DNA of 9,160 nt, from assembly GCA_025362155.1 (NCBI GenBank), contig JANYHX010000244.1:1-9160 (forward strand). Reading direction: 5' to 3'. Below are positions 1 to 5,959 of the stretch, one piece after another (the stretch's first letter is position 1; each line of letters begins with the position of its first letter). The position numbers and the translations under genes are program-made. Origin of the DNA: Gallionella sp. (lineage in GTDB: Bacteria > Pseudomonadota > Gammaproteobacteria > Burkholderiales > Gallionellaceae). The notes below the pieces were generated by a model. It made no database searches. It was not told where the DNA came from and was given only the letters and a program-made list of their open reading frames with translations.

Positions 1-421
1 TGGTATTCATTGCCTCTGCAGGATGTATGACCACTATGCGCCTGCCCCCCTGATGTGCAGACAACCCAATAAAATCAGCAAGAGCGCGTATTTGTTCGAC
101 GGAAATTTGCTTGCTGGGTTTTTTGCCCGACACTGGCTTGGCATCCTCGTTTTCTTCGCCCTCCAGACCCAGTATTTCCGGTTGCAATAAACGAAAGTCG
201 GGGTGCGATCCTTGCTCGAACCAATGGCAGGATGGGCATTTTCCACAGGCAAAACCTGTCTCGCTTGGATGTTGACACAACAAACTTTGGGCAAAGTTGA
301 TCGCCAAATCCAGTTTGCCGATGCCCTTGGTCCCTTTGAAAAGAAGGCCATGTGCAGGACGCGTGCGCAACTCCTGCAGGCGTATCCAATCGCTTTTTTG
401 CCAAGGATAGATATCCCTCAT
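1..421 (-). CDS. holB: DNA polymerase III subunit delta prime (HolB), N-terminal part, cut by the window edge
   Basis: The frame stays open from an ATG at 421 to base 1, giving the first 140 residues of a protein usually about 320-340 long. HolB is the delta prime subunit of the clamp loader, which places the beta sliding clamp on primed DNA. Visible are LLFKGTKGIGK (residues 26-36), a degenerate Walker A with no Ser/Thr after the lysine, as expected for this non-ATPase AAA+ subunit, and four zinc-site cysteines C49, C59, C62 and C65 (CGKCPSC), followed by the typical GSHPDFRLL. An acidic then basic stretch at about 87-105 lengthens the loop before the conserved ISVEQIR segment. The start lies 14 bases after the tmk stop; only a weak GGG at 431-433 could serve as ribosome site, so coupling to tmk is likely. 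The tmk-holB order matches E. coli. Identity is secure; the C-terminus is outside the window. Confidence 0.93.
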   Translation of the reverse strand, partial: MRDIYPWQKSDWIRLQELRTRPAHGLLFKGTKGIGKLDLAINFAQSLLCQHPSETGFACGKCPSCHWFEQGSHPDFRLLQPEILGLEGEENEDAKPVSGKKPSKQISVEQIRALADFIGLSAHQGGRRIVVIHPAEAMNT

Positions 422-435
422 ATCAAATAACCCAA

Positions 436-1059
436 TTAAATTGCTGAAATAACTTCTTGAAGTTTGTCCTTAACAGTTTCCAGACTTTGCGCCGCATCAA
501 TCACCACATAGCGGTGCGGGTTTTGCTGAACGCGCTTATGGTATCCAGCTCGCACACGCTCAAAAAAATCAGACTGTTCCTGCTCAAAGCGATCCAGCGA
601 AGTGTTATTTGTCCCGGCTCTGTCAGACATCCGTAGGCGTTTGCGTGCGACCTCGACCGGGACATCAAAAAACAGCGTCAGGTCAGGTTGTAAATCGGGA
701 TGTACCCATTGTTCAAGTTGTCTCAATTTATCCCAGTCCATGCCTCTGCCTCCGCCCTGATAGGCGAAACTGGCATCACTGAAACGATCTGAAATCACCC
801 ATTTTCCCGCCCCCAAGGCCGGCTTGATGACTTGCTCGACATGCTCCAGACGCGCCGCGAACATCAGCAGAGTTTCGGTGCCTATGCTCATCGGTTGATG
901 CAATAAAATTTCACGCAATTGTTCGCCCAGCGGCGTGCCCCCCGGTTCACGGGTAACAACCACATCCAGGCCACGCTGCCGCAAAGCCTCAGCGAACCAC
1001 GCCAGATGCGTACTTTTACCGGCACCGTCTACGCCTTCAAAAGTAATAAATTTGCTCAC
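436..1059 (-). CDS. tmk: Thymidylate kinase
   Basis: Cytoplasmic thymidylate kinase converts dTMP to dTDP with ATP, an essential step towards dTTP. The 207-residue length is normal. The P-loop is G9-VDGAG-K15-S16-T17, the DR(F/Y) motif is D91-R92-F93 and the TREPGG motif lies at 36-41. The P-loop carries Ala rather than Arg at its variable position and the LID (about 142-160, [19 protein letters not shown]) is arginine-bearing, which fits the bacterial type II class. This LID is several residues longer than the E. coli one as I remember it. I chose the GTG at 1059 rather than the in-frame GTG two codons upstream (1065): AGAGG at 1065-1069 sits five bases before 1059 but overlaps the upstream GTG, and MSKFITFEG matches family N-termini. 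The gene starts 42 bases after mltG and is followed closely by holB. Confidence 0.97.
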   Translation of the reverse strand: MSKFITFEGVDGAGKSTHLAWFAEALRQRGLDVVVTREPGGTPLGEQLREILLHQPMSIGTETLLMFAARLEHVEQVIKPALGAGKWVISDRFSDASFAYQGGGRGMDWDKLRQLEQWVHPDLQPDLTLFFDVPVEVARKRLRMSDRAGTNNTSLDRFEQEQSDFFERVRAGYHKRVQQNPHRYVVIDAAQSLETVKDKLQEVISAI

Positions 1060-1064
1060 GGGCA

Positions 1065-1069
1065 CCTCT
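1065..1069 (-). promoter_or_regulatory. Ribosome binding site that fixes the tmk start
   Basis: AGAGG on the minus strand is followed by a five-base spacer (TGCCC) and the GTG at 1059. It overlaps the alternative GTG at 1065, so that upstream codon has no usable site. This supports a 207- rather than 209-residue Tmk. Confidence 0.7.
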
Positions 1070-1101
1070 GGGCGAACTGTGAATTTTTAGAAACGCCCGA
1101 A

Positions 1102-2079
1102 TCATTTTTGGTACTCATCCACCGCACGGTTATGCGCAGTCAAGGTATTGGAAAATTGCGAGCTGCCATCGCCACGTGACACAAAATATAACGCATCAGT
1201 CTGCGCCGGATGTAAAGCAGCCTGCAACGCAGCCAAGCCCGGCAAAGCAATCGGCGTGGGCGTCAACCCGACCCGCGTATATGTGTTATAGGCTGTATCT
1301 TCGAGTAAATCGCGCTTGCGCAGATTGCCGTCAAACTTATCGCCCATGCCATAAATGACAGCGGGATCAGTCTGCAACAACATACCCTTGCGCAAGCGGT
1401 TCACGAATACCCCCGCAATCATGCTGCGGTCGTCCGGCGTGCCGGTTTCCTTTTCGATGATGGAAGCCAGTGTCAGCGCCTGATAAGGGGTCTGCAAGGG
1501 TAAATCGGGCGCGCGCGCCAACCAGGCTTGCTGCAAATGTTTTTGCATGGTCTGGTAAGCGCGCTTGAATATCACCACATCATTGCTACCTGCCGCAAAA
1601 TAATAAGTGTCGGGGAAGAACAACCCTTCCGGATGCGTTTCCGGCGCGCCTATCCGTTGCAAAATTTCTGCATCGCTTAGACCCGCTGTATTGTGGACAA
1701 TATCAGGGTTGATATCCAGCGCCTCGCGCAATTGCTTAAATGTCCATCCTTCGATCACGCTTAATTGCCGTTCGCTGACCTCGCCTTTGCTGATAATTTC
1801 CAGTAGTTCCAATGACGATACGGGCTGTTCCAACACGTAATTGCCGGCCTTGAGATGCGTTGATTTACCGAGCAGTCGCGCTAGCCAGGTAAACGACCAG
1901 TCTTGTTGCAGCAAACCAGCCTGCTGCAATTCCCGCGCCGTGCTTTTCAAGCTGTTGCCCTGCTTCAAGTCGAATACGAATGGTGTGGTAGGCAACGACA
2001 ACGGACGATTAAGGTAATAGCCCAACCCGGCGGTAGCGAGCAGCATGAGTACAATCAACAGTGTGAATATCCGTCGCAT
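1102..2079 (-). CDS. mltG: Endolytic murein transglycosylase MltG (YceG family)
   Basis: MltG is an inner-membrane lytic transglycosylase that cleaves nascent peptidoglycan strands and is thought to set glycan length by ending synthesis. The 325-residue protein starts with MRR and one hydrophobic helix (about 4-22), giving an N-in anchor with a periplasmic catalytic part. A LysM-like region precedes the YceG domain. The catalytic glutamate is E209 in ASIIEKETG, matching E218 of E. coli MltG. EGLFFPDTY (151-159), LQTDPAVIYG (235-244) and YNTY (264-267) are family signatures. The ATG at 2079 lies 17 bases after the pabC stop; there is no clear ribosome site, so translation probably depends on coupling to pabC. 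The pabC-mltG-tmk order is conserved in many proteobacteria. The gene looks intact. Confidence 0.96.
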   Translation of the reverse strand: MRRIFTLLIVLMLLATAGLGYYLNRPLSLPTTPFVFDLKQGNSLKSTARELQQAGLLQQDWSFTWLARLLGKSTHLKAGNYVLEQPVSSLELLEIISKGEVSERQLSVIEGWTFKQLREALDINPDIVHNTAGLSDAEILQRIGAPETHPEGLFFPDTYYFAAGSNDVVIFKRAYQTMQKHLQQAWLARAPDLPLQTPYQALTLASIIEKETGTPDDRSMIAGVFVNRLRKGMLLQTDPAVIYGMGDKFDGNLRKRDLLEDTAYNTYTRVGLTPTPIALPGLAALQAALHPAQTDALYFVSRGDGSSQFSNTLTAHNRAVDEYQK

Positions 2080-2096
2080 GATGTCTTGTCATTAGT

Positions 2097-2903
2097 TCAT
2101 GGTTCGTTAAGATAGCCGCGAATTTTTGAGGCGACCGGGAAATCGTTCCAGCAGCGTTGCTCCAATTCGCGTATCGGCCACAAGCCAATGATACTGTTTA
2201 CCACAAATAATTCCTCGGCGTGCAACACCTCATCCCATCCGACATCTCTCACTTGCAAAGGCATGTTGTATTGCGCCCAGGCCATCACGCGATCACGTTG
2301 CACTCCTGCTACACCGCAACGCGACAAGTCCGGCGTAATCAATGTACCCTGGGATACCAGAAATAAATTGCTGCGGGTGCCTTCGATAATATTGCCTTCC
2401 ATATCCAGCAACAAGCCTTCGGCAATTCCTGAATCAGCAATATTCCACTCCCCAGCCGCCAGCACATTTTCCAGCCGGTTGAGATGCTTGACCCCTGCAA
2501 GGCGAGGCTGATGGCTCAAGCGTAGTTGGCATAGTCGTGCCTTGATTCCGTGGGTTGCCCAATCAGACGGATATTCTGGCAGGGGTGACCTATCCCAGAG
2601 ATGTGTAGCTTCAGCACAACCTCGCGGTGTATAGCCGCGTGTGCCTTCCCCGCGCGTGACAATCACCTTCATAACACCATTGGGATGCAATGCGAGCAAG
2701 TCATTTAATTCTGCGGAAAGCAAGTCCATCTCCGGGCAAGCAATGCCCAGCGCAGTGCAGTCGTGTTTAATTTTTTGGTAGTGCAGCGGCCAATGCTGCA
2801 CCTTGCCTTGGGTGGCGCGCAGAGTGCGGAATACCCCATCGCCATAGAGCAGGCCGCGATCACCTATGCTGATTAGATTGCCCGGCTTGCCATTGACCAG
2901 CAT
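2097..2903 (-). CDS. pabC: Aminodeoxychorismate lyase (PLP enzyme)
   Basis: PabC removes pyruvate from 4-amino-4-deoxychorismate to give 4-aminobenzoate for folate synthesis, using pyridoxal phosphate. The 268-residue length matches the family (E. coli about 269). It is a fold-type IV PLP enzyme, like branched-chain and D-amino-acid transaminases. The PLP lysine is K139 in AGVKHLNRLENVL and the conserved glutamate is E174 in GNIIEGTRSNLF. The N-terminal DRGLLYGDGVFRT (15-27) and KVIVTRGEGTRGY (79-91) are also typical. The lysine context AG(V/I)KHLNRLE and the position before mltG favour PabC over a transaminase. The ATG at 2903 is the only good start, but no Shine-Dalgarno is seen upstream. 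A 316-base structured gap separates it from fabF, whereas these genes are close in E. coli. Confidence 0.94.
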   Translation of the reverse strand: MLVNGKPGNLISIGDRGLLYGDGVFRTLRATQGKVQHWPLHYQKIKHDCTALGIACPEMDLLSAELNDLLALHPNGVMKVIVTRGEGTRGYTPRGCAEATHLWDRSPLPEYPSDWATHGIKARLCQLRLSHQPRLAGVKHLNRLENVLAAGEWNIADSGIAEGLLLDMEGNIIEGTRSNLFLVSQGTLITPDLSRCGVAGVQRDRVMAWAQYNMPLQVRDVGWDEVLHAEELFVVNSIIGLWPIRELEQRCWNDFPVASKIRGYLNEP

Positions 2904-3029
2904 CGTAATAAGAAATTAGCGGAGAAGTAAAAAACGTAGCGAGCGATGGCAGAACAAGGCGCGAAAGGGAGAAAAAGTAGCCGCTCTGACACGGTGTTGC
3001 GAAGCACTCTGGCGCGGGAAGAGTGGCTT

Positions 3030-3079
3030 GCATCTGCTCCCACAAGCGGCTGGCTTCGCCAGTAACGTGTCGCAGATGC
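3030..3079. repeat. Nested inverted repeat with GCGAAGC mini-hairpin
   Basis: GCATCTGC (3030-3037) and GCAGATGC (3072-3079) are perfect complements. Between them CTGGC (3050-3054) and GCCAG (3058-3062) form a second stem with a three-base loop. On the minus strand the inner hairpin contains GCGAAGC (3053-3059), known as an exceptionally stable DNA mini-hairpin. A second GCGAAGC lies on the plus strand at 2999-3005. Confidence 0.65.
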
Positions 3080-3137
3080 GGTTTACATTTGAGTTTATCA
3101 CTTCGTGAACCCGCATTTTGAGCCCTTGAGCAACGCA

Positions 3138-3156
3138 GTTATGCCGAGCGCATAAC
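3138..3156. repeat. Perfect 7-bp hairpin
   Basis: GTTATGC and GCATAAC flank a five-base loop, CGAGC. It is one of the tandem hairpins in the fabF-pabC gap and lies just downstream of the larger fabF-proximal hairpin on the transcript. Confidence 0.55.
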
Positions 3157-3159
3157 CAA

Positions 3160-3192
3160 TGACTTAGTTGGCGTATTTTGCCTACTTAGTCA
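3160..3192 (-). repeat. Imperfect 13-bp hairpin 27 bases after the fabF stop
   Basis: TGACTTAGTTGGC and GCCTACTTAGTCA pair at 11 of 13 positions around a seven-base loop. On the minus-strand transcript it follows the fabF stop codon. What comes after it is TTGGTTATGC, not a run of U, so it is unlikely to be an efficient intrinsic terminator; it may protect the fabF mRNA 3' end or belong to the inserted repeat. Confidence 0.55.
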
Positions 3193-3219
3193 GATGGCTA
3201 GTCGTTCTATCAGTAGTTT

Positions 3220-4452
3220 TCAGACCTTGCGGAACACCAGCGTGCCATTGGTTCCACCGAAACCAAAGTTATTGTTCATCGCGACGTTAATTTTCATGTC
3301 ACGTGCAACATTCGCGCAGTAATCCAGATCACATTCTGGATCTTGTTCAAAAATGTTGATAGTCGGCGGCGATATTTGATGATGTACCGCCAACGCGCAG
3401 AATACTGACTCCACGCCACCCGCACCGCCCAGCAAATGGCCGGTCATGGATTTGGTGGAATTCACCACCAATTTTTTGGCGTGATCACCAAAGGCCAGCT
3501 TGATCGCTTCGGTTTCATTTTTATCGCCTAGCGGAGTCGAGGTGCCGTGGGCGTTGACGTATTGCACATCGTGCGGATTCAGCCCCGCATTACGCAACGC
3601 ATTCAGCATGCTGCGCTTGGGGCCGTCGGTATTCGGCGCGGTAATATGATAGGCATCACCGCTCATGCCATAACCGGCCAGTTCCGCATAAATCCTGGCT
3701 CCGCGCGCTTTGGCGTGTTCATATTCTTCCAGCACCAGTACCCCGGCGCCTTCGCCCATCACAAAGCCGTCGCGATCTTTATCCCAAGGACGGCTGGCTG
3801 TCGCTGGATCATCATTGCGCGTACTGAGCGCACGCGCGGAAGAAAATCCGCCCACTGCCAGTGCACAGATAGTAGCCTCAGAGCCGCCCGCAATCATTAC
3901 ATCCGCGTCGCCATACTCGATGATGCGCGCGGATTCACCAATGCAATGCGTACCGGTAGTGCACGCAGATACCATGGCCAGATTCGGGCCTTGCAATCCA
4001 TACATGACCGAAAGATTTCCGGAGATCATATTGATGATGGTGCCGGGAATAAAGAAAGGCGATATTTTGCGTGGCCCTGCCGCCAAATAATCGTTATGGG
4101 TGTCCTCGATCATCGGTAAACCCCCGATGCCCGAGCCGATATTTACGCCGATGCGCTCGGCGTTCTGCTCGGAAACTTCCAGGCCGGAATCCTTGAATGC
4201 CTCCATGCCAGCGACCAAGCCAAAATGGATGAACTTGTCCATGCGGCGCGCATCCTTGGCAGAAAGAAATTGCGTAGCATCAAAATCTTTCACTTCTCCG
4301 GCGATCTGGGCGGCCATCGCGCTGGCATCGAAGTGCGTAATTTTGGTGATGCCTGACTTTCCCGCGAGGATATTCTGCCAAGTCGCCGGTATCCCTATCC
4401 CGACCGGGGAGACTATCCCTAGTCCGGTAATGACAACTCTACGTTTAGACAA
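3220..4452 (-). CDS. fabF: Beta-ketoacyl-ACP synthase II (elongating KAS)
   Basis: FabF condenses malonyl-ACP with an acyl-ACP to extend the chain by two carbons, in the cytoplasm. The 410 residues are close to the 413 of E. coli FabF. The thiolase-fold catalytic triad is C164 (VSACTTG), H302 (VNAHGTSTPLGD) and H339 (STKSMTGHLLGGAGG). The gatekeeper motif FGFGGTNG is at 396-403 and PRKISPFF at 127-134. The first residues MSKRRVVITGLG match E. coli, which places the start at a TTG (4452), preceded by GGAG with a five-base spacer. No in-frame ATG lies nearby upstream. It follows acpP by 75 bases, as in E. coli, and is followed by the hairpin-rich gap. FabB is less likely because of the acpP-fabF context and the FabF-like N-terminus. 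Confidence 0.97.
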   Translation of the reverse strand: MSKRRVVITGLGIVSPVGIGIPATWQNILAGKSGITKITHFDASAMAAQIAGEVKDFDATQFLSAKDARRMDKFIHFGLVAGMEAFKDSGLEVSEQNAERIGVNIGSGIGGLPMIEDTHNDYLAAGPRKISPFFIPGTIINMISGNLSVMYGLQGPNLAMVSACTTGTHCIGESARIIEYGDADVMIAGGSEATICALAVGGFSSARALSTRNDDPATASRPWDKDRDGFVMGEGAGVLVLEEYEHAKARGARIYAELAGYGMSGDAYHITAPNTDGPKRSMLNALRNAGLNPHDVQYVNAHGTSTPLGDKNETEAIKLAFGDHAKKLVVNSTKSMTGHLLGGAGGVESVFCALAVHHQISPPTINIFEQDPECDLDYCANVARDMKINVAMNNNFGFGGTNGTLVFRKV

Positions 4453-4457
4453 AATGA

Positions 4458-4461
4458 CTCC
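4458..4461 (-). promoter_or_regulatory. Ribosome binding site supporting the TTG start of fabF
   Basis: GGAG on the minus strand is separated by five bases (TCATT) from the TTG at 4452. With the conserved SKRRVV N-terminus and no nearby ATG, this decides the start. An ATT codon directly before the TTG is a less likely alternative. Confidence 0.65.
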
Positions 4462-4463
4462 GC

Positions 4464-4503
4464 CAAACAGAAAAGCAAATGAAAAGGATGGGCAAACAGA
4501 AAA
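4464..4503. repeat. 11-bp direct repeat in the acpP-fabF spacer
   Basis: CAAACAGAAAA occurs at 4464-4474 and again at 4493-4503, 29 bases apart start to start. On the transcript this gives two U-rich TTTTCTGTTTG copies within a pyrimidine-rich leader just before the fabF ribosome site. It could be chance in skewed sequence, a small duplication, or a U-rich translation-enhancing tract. Confidence 0.6.
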
Positions 4504-4527
4504 CTATGTAAGCGGAATAAATATGGA

Positions 4528-4761
4528 TTACTTTTGATGCGCCAGGACGTAATCTATGGCTTGTTGGACAGTGGTGATTTTCTCTGCATCCTCGTCCGGG
4601 ATGTCGCACTCGAACTCTTCTTCCAGGGCCATGACCAACTCAACAGTGTCCAGCGAGTCCGCTCCCAAATCATTGACAAAAGAAGATTCGTTTTTGACCT
4701 CGGTCTCGTTTACACCCAGCTGCTCAGCAACAATTTTTTTAACGCGTTGTTCAATAGACAT
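4528..4761 (-). CDS. acpP: Acyl carrier protein
   Basis: AcpP carries the growing acyl chain on a 4'-phosphopantetheine arm and is the substrate shuttle for FabD, FabH, FabG and FabF. The 77-residue acidic protein is of standard length. The arm attaches at S36 in the [18 protein letters not shown] motif (33-50). The C-terminal part [20 protein letters not shown] is nearly identical to E. coli ACP. C52 in EFECDIP is a small departure from the E. coli residue. The ATG at 4761 follows AGGAG (4769-4773) by seven bases, a strong site suited to a very abundant protein, and gives the canonical MSIEQRVKK start; an upstream in-frame ATG at 4791 has no such support. A candidate own promoter lies just upstream. 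Confidence 0.98.
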   Translation of the reverse strand: MSIEQRVKKIVAEQLGVNETEVKNESSFVNDLGADSLDTVELVMALEEEFECDIPDEDAEKITTVQQAIDYVLAHQK

Positions 4762-4803
4762 CCTGATTCTCCTACCCTGATTAAAGTTCAAAAAAGCAGC
4801 GGC

Positions 4804-4812
4804 ATTGTATCA
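4804..4812 (-). promoter_or_regulatory. Candidate acpP promoter, extended -10
   Basis: The minus strand reads TGATACAAT (4812-4804), an extended -10 (TGn then TACAAT). A weak -35, TTGGAT, lies 16 bases upstream. Transcription would start near 4797, giving a leader of about 36 bases with the acpP ribosome site. E. coli acpP also has its own promoter, so this is expected. A second -10-like TATAAG is at 4836-4841 but lacks a matching -35. Confidence 0.5.
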
Positions 4813-4839
4813 AATCTGCCAAAAAATCCAAACAACTTA

Positions 4840-4862
4840 TATTCGATTCAGGTATTCGATTC
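4840..4862. repeat. Tandem 10-bp direct repeat upstream of the acpP promoter
   Basis: TATTCGATTC occurs at 4840-4849 and 4853-4862, offset by 13 bases. Relative to the predicted start near 4797 the copies sit at about -43 to -65, where activators or UP-type elements act. No known regulator site is recognised. Confidence 0.55.
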
Positions 4863-4877
4863 TGCATTATCCAAAGG

Positions 4878-4941
4878 AGTGTCTGGTCGGGATTCCCTAT
4901 TCTGGCTGAAGATGGGATTCCAAAATCAAATGTCAGACACT
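4878..4941. repeat. Candidate mini inverted-repeat element overlapping the end of the small gene
   Basis: AGTGTCTG (4878-4885) and CAGACACT (4934-4941) are perfect 8-bp inverted repeats. Inside, GGGATTCC occurs twice (4889-4896 and 4914-4921); the two copies, as quasi-palindromes, could also pair with a central mismatch. The right arm encodes the last codons and precedes the stop of the small gene. A terminal-repeat mini-element is possible; a stable mRNA 3' structure is the alternative. Confidence 0.4.
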
Positions 4942-5081
4942 TTATCAACAGGTGGAGGTGGTTGATCATTTTCCGGTCGCTCATCCTGAGGAGCAATTTT
5001 TCGTTGTCGCTTCTCTTCTTTTTTCTGTTTCTTGGCAATTTCTTTTTGACGCTTTTCGAACGTGTAATTTGTTTTTGCCAT
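4926..5081 (-). CDS. Small lysine-rich conserved-looking protein, function unknown
   Basis: An ATG at 5081 opens a 51-residue frame on the minus strand, preceded by AGGA with a six-base spacer (TTGCAA). The first half is highly basic and probably helical (MAKTNYTFEKRQKEIAKKQ, then KKEEKRQRK), the second half acidic and proline-rich (a run of four prolines near 41-44). There is no signal peptide or membrane segment. From memory, short proteins of unknown function with a similar FEKRQ(K/R)E(I/L)AKK start are common in proteobacteria; I cannot name the family. The charge pattern suggests binding to RNA, ribosomes or an acidic partner, which is inference only. It sits between fabG (125-base gap) and acpP (164-base gap), where E. 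coli has nothing. The last residues lie in an inverted repeat and may be recent. The frame is open further upstream to 5411, but that part is antisense-like shadow inside fabG. Confidence 0.72.
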   Translation of the reverse strand: MAKTNYTFEKRQKEIAKKQKKEEKRQRKIAPQDERPENDQPPPPVDKVSDI

Positions 5082-5115
5082 TTGCAATCCTATTTCGTGT
5101 AGTGGATGTGAGGTA

Positions 5116-5124
5116 ATGATAACA
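5116..5124 (-). promoter_or_regulatory. Weak candidate promoter for the small gene
   Basis: The minus strand reads TGTTATCAT, an extended -10 (TGn then TATCAT) 34 bases before the ATG at 5081. No acceptable -35 is seen at 16-18 bases. The rest of the 5082-5206 gap is AT-rich with nothing else recognised. Readthrough from fabG is equally possible. Confidence 0.25.
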
Positions 5125-5206
5125 GGTAACTTTTGTAAATCCATCCGGTTTATTTTGCGACGTATTTGTAAGCGATGGTGTGATCTCCAAATAATATCTA
5201 CAGCGA

Positions 5207-5950
5207 CTATTCCATATAAATCCCACCATTCACATGCAAGGTAACGCCGGTAATGTAAGCCGCGCCAGACCCAGCCAGAAAAGCCACCGCAGCGGCAATA
5301 TCGGCGGGTTGACCCAGGCGTTTCAGCGGCACATGTTCGACCAGTTTGGCGCGTTGTTCTTCGCCCAGGCCCTGAGTCATGTCGGTATCGATAAAGCCTG
5401 GCGCAACGCAATTCACAGTGATGTTGCGACTGCCAATTTCCTGCGCGAGAGATTTGGTAAAGCCTATCATGCCCGCCTTGGAAGCGGCGTAGTTGGCCTG
5501 CCCGGGATTGCCCATGCTGCCAACCACCGAAGAGATGCTGATGATGCGGCCGCCGCGCGCTTTCATCATCGCGCGCAACACGGCGCGACTGAGACGGAAC
5601 ACTGATTTCAGGTTGGTCGCCAGCACCTCATCCCACTCCTCGTCGCTCATGCGTGCCAGCAAATTGTCGCGGGTGATACCGGCGTTGTTCACCAGTATCG
5701 ATATTTCGCCGAATTGCTTGCGCAGATCGCCCATCACTTGTTCGGTTTGCACCACGTCATTAACGTTCAATGCCATGCCCGCGCCCTTTATTCCCGCCGT
5801 AGCCAGATAAGCGCTGATCGCTTGCGCGCCTTTATCACTGGTAGCCGTTCCGATCACGGCCGCGCCCTGCTTGCCCAGCTCCAGTGCAATGGCCTGGCCG
5901 ATGCCGCGACTGGCTCCGGTGACGAGTGCGATTTGTCCTTGCAGGGTCAT
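5207..5950 (-). CDS. fabG: 3-oxoacyl-ACP reductase
   Basis: FabG reduces beta-ketoacyl-ACP to beta-hydroxyacyl-ACP with NADPH, the first reduction of each elongation cycle. It is a 247-residue short-chain dehydrogenase with a Rossmann fold: TGASRGIG at 11-18 binds the cofactor and NNAG at 88-91 stabilises the sheet. The catalytic set is N113, S141, Y154 and K158 (YAASK). The C-terminal AAYITGVTLHVNGGIYM matches FabG rather than other family members. A very good ribosome site, AAGGAG five bases before the ATG at 5950, overlaps the end of fabD, leaving only nine bases between fabD stop and fabG start. It ends the tight plsX-fabH-fabD-fabG block. Confidence 0.97.
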   Translation of the reverse strand: MTLQGQIALVTGASRGIGQAIALELGKQGAAVIGTATSDKGAQAISAYLATAGIKGAGMALNVNDVVQTEQVMGDLRKQFGEISILVNNAGITRDNLLARMSDEEWDEVLATNLKSVFRLSRAVLRAMMKARGGRIISISSVVGSMGNPGQANYAASKAGMIGFTKSLAQEIGSRNITVNCVAPGFIDTDMTQGLGEEQRAKLVEHVPLKRLGQPADIAAAVAFLAGSGAAYITGVTLHVNGGIYME

Positions 5951-5959
5951 AAAATCTCC

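Larger units (their letters stand above)
2904..3219. repeat. Gene-free, hairpin-rich intergenic segment between fabF and pabC; candidate dispersed repeat
   Basis: These 316 bases contain no protein I can support; the two short minus-strand frames have no recognisable motif and are full of Arg, Cys and Ser, as non-coding DNA often is. From 3002 to 3192 nearly every base can join a hairpin: stems at 3002-3010/3020-3029, 3030-3037/3072-3079 (8 bp perfect) enclosing 3050-3054/3058-3062, 3078-3086/3105-3114, 3138-3144/3150-3156 (7 bp perfect) and 3160-3172/3180-3192. The 2930-2985 part is purine-rich on the plus strand. The stretch resembles, from memory only, structured intergenic repeats of some betaproteobacterial genomes. 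It could be a decayed mobile element, a REP-like cluster or an untranslated RNA in the operon. None of the stems is followed by a clear U-tract on the minus strand. Confidence 0.5.

Noticed and set aside
2916..3116. 66-residue minus-strand open frame (and an overlapping 61-residue one at 2860-3045) in the fabF-pabC gap
   Set aside because: No ribosome site, no recognisable domain, composition typical of non-coding DNA, and the DNA is better explained by stacked hairpins.
3160..3192. Intrinsic terminator for fabF
   Set aside because: The stem is good but is not followed by a U-tract on the minus strand, so I list it as a hairpin only.
3547..4119. 190-residue plus-strand open frame opposite fabF
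   Set aside because: Antisense shadow of a highly conserved gene; no family features and no ribosome site evidence.
4534..4965. 143-residue plus-strand open frame opposite acpP
   Set aside because: It runs antisense through acpP and the repeats upstream, with no motif; the acpP frame fully explains the conservation.
4926..5411. 161-residue version of the small gene starting inside fabG
   Set aside because: The first 110 residues are another frame of fabG and look non-coding; the ATG at 5081 has a clear ribosome site.
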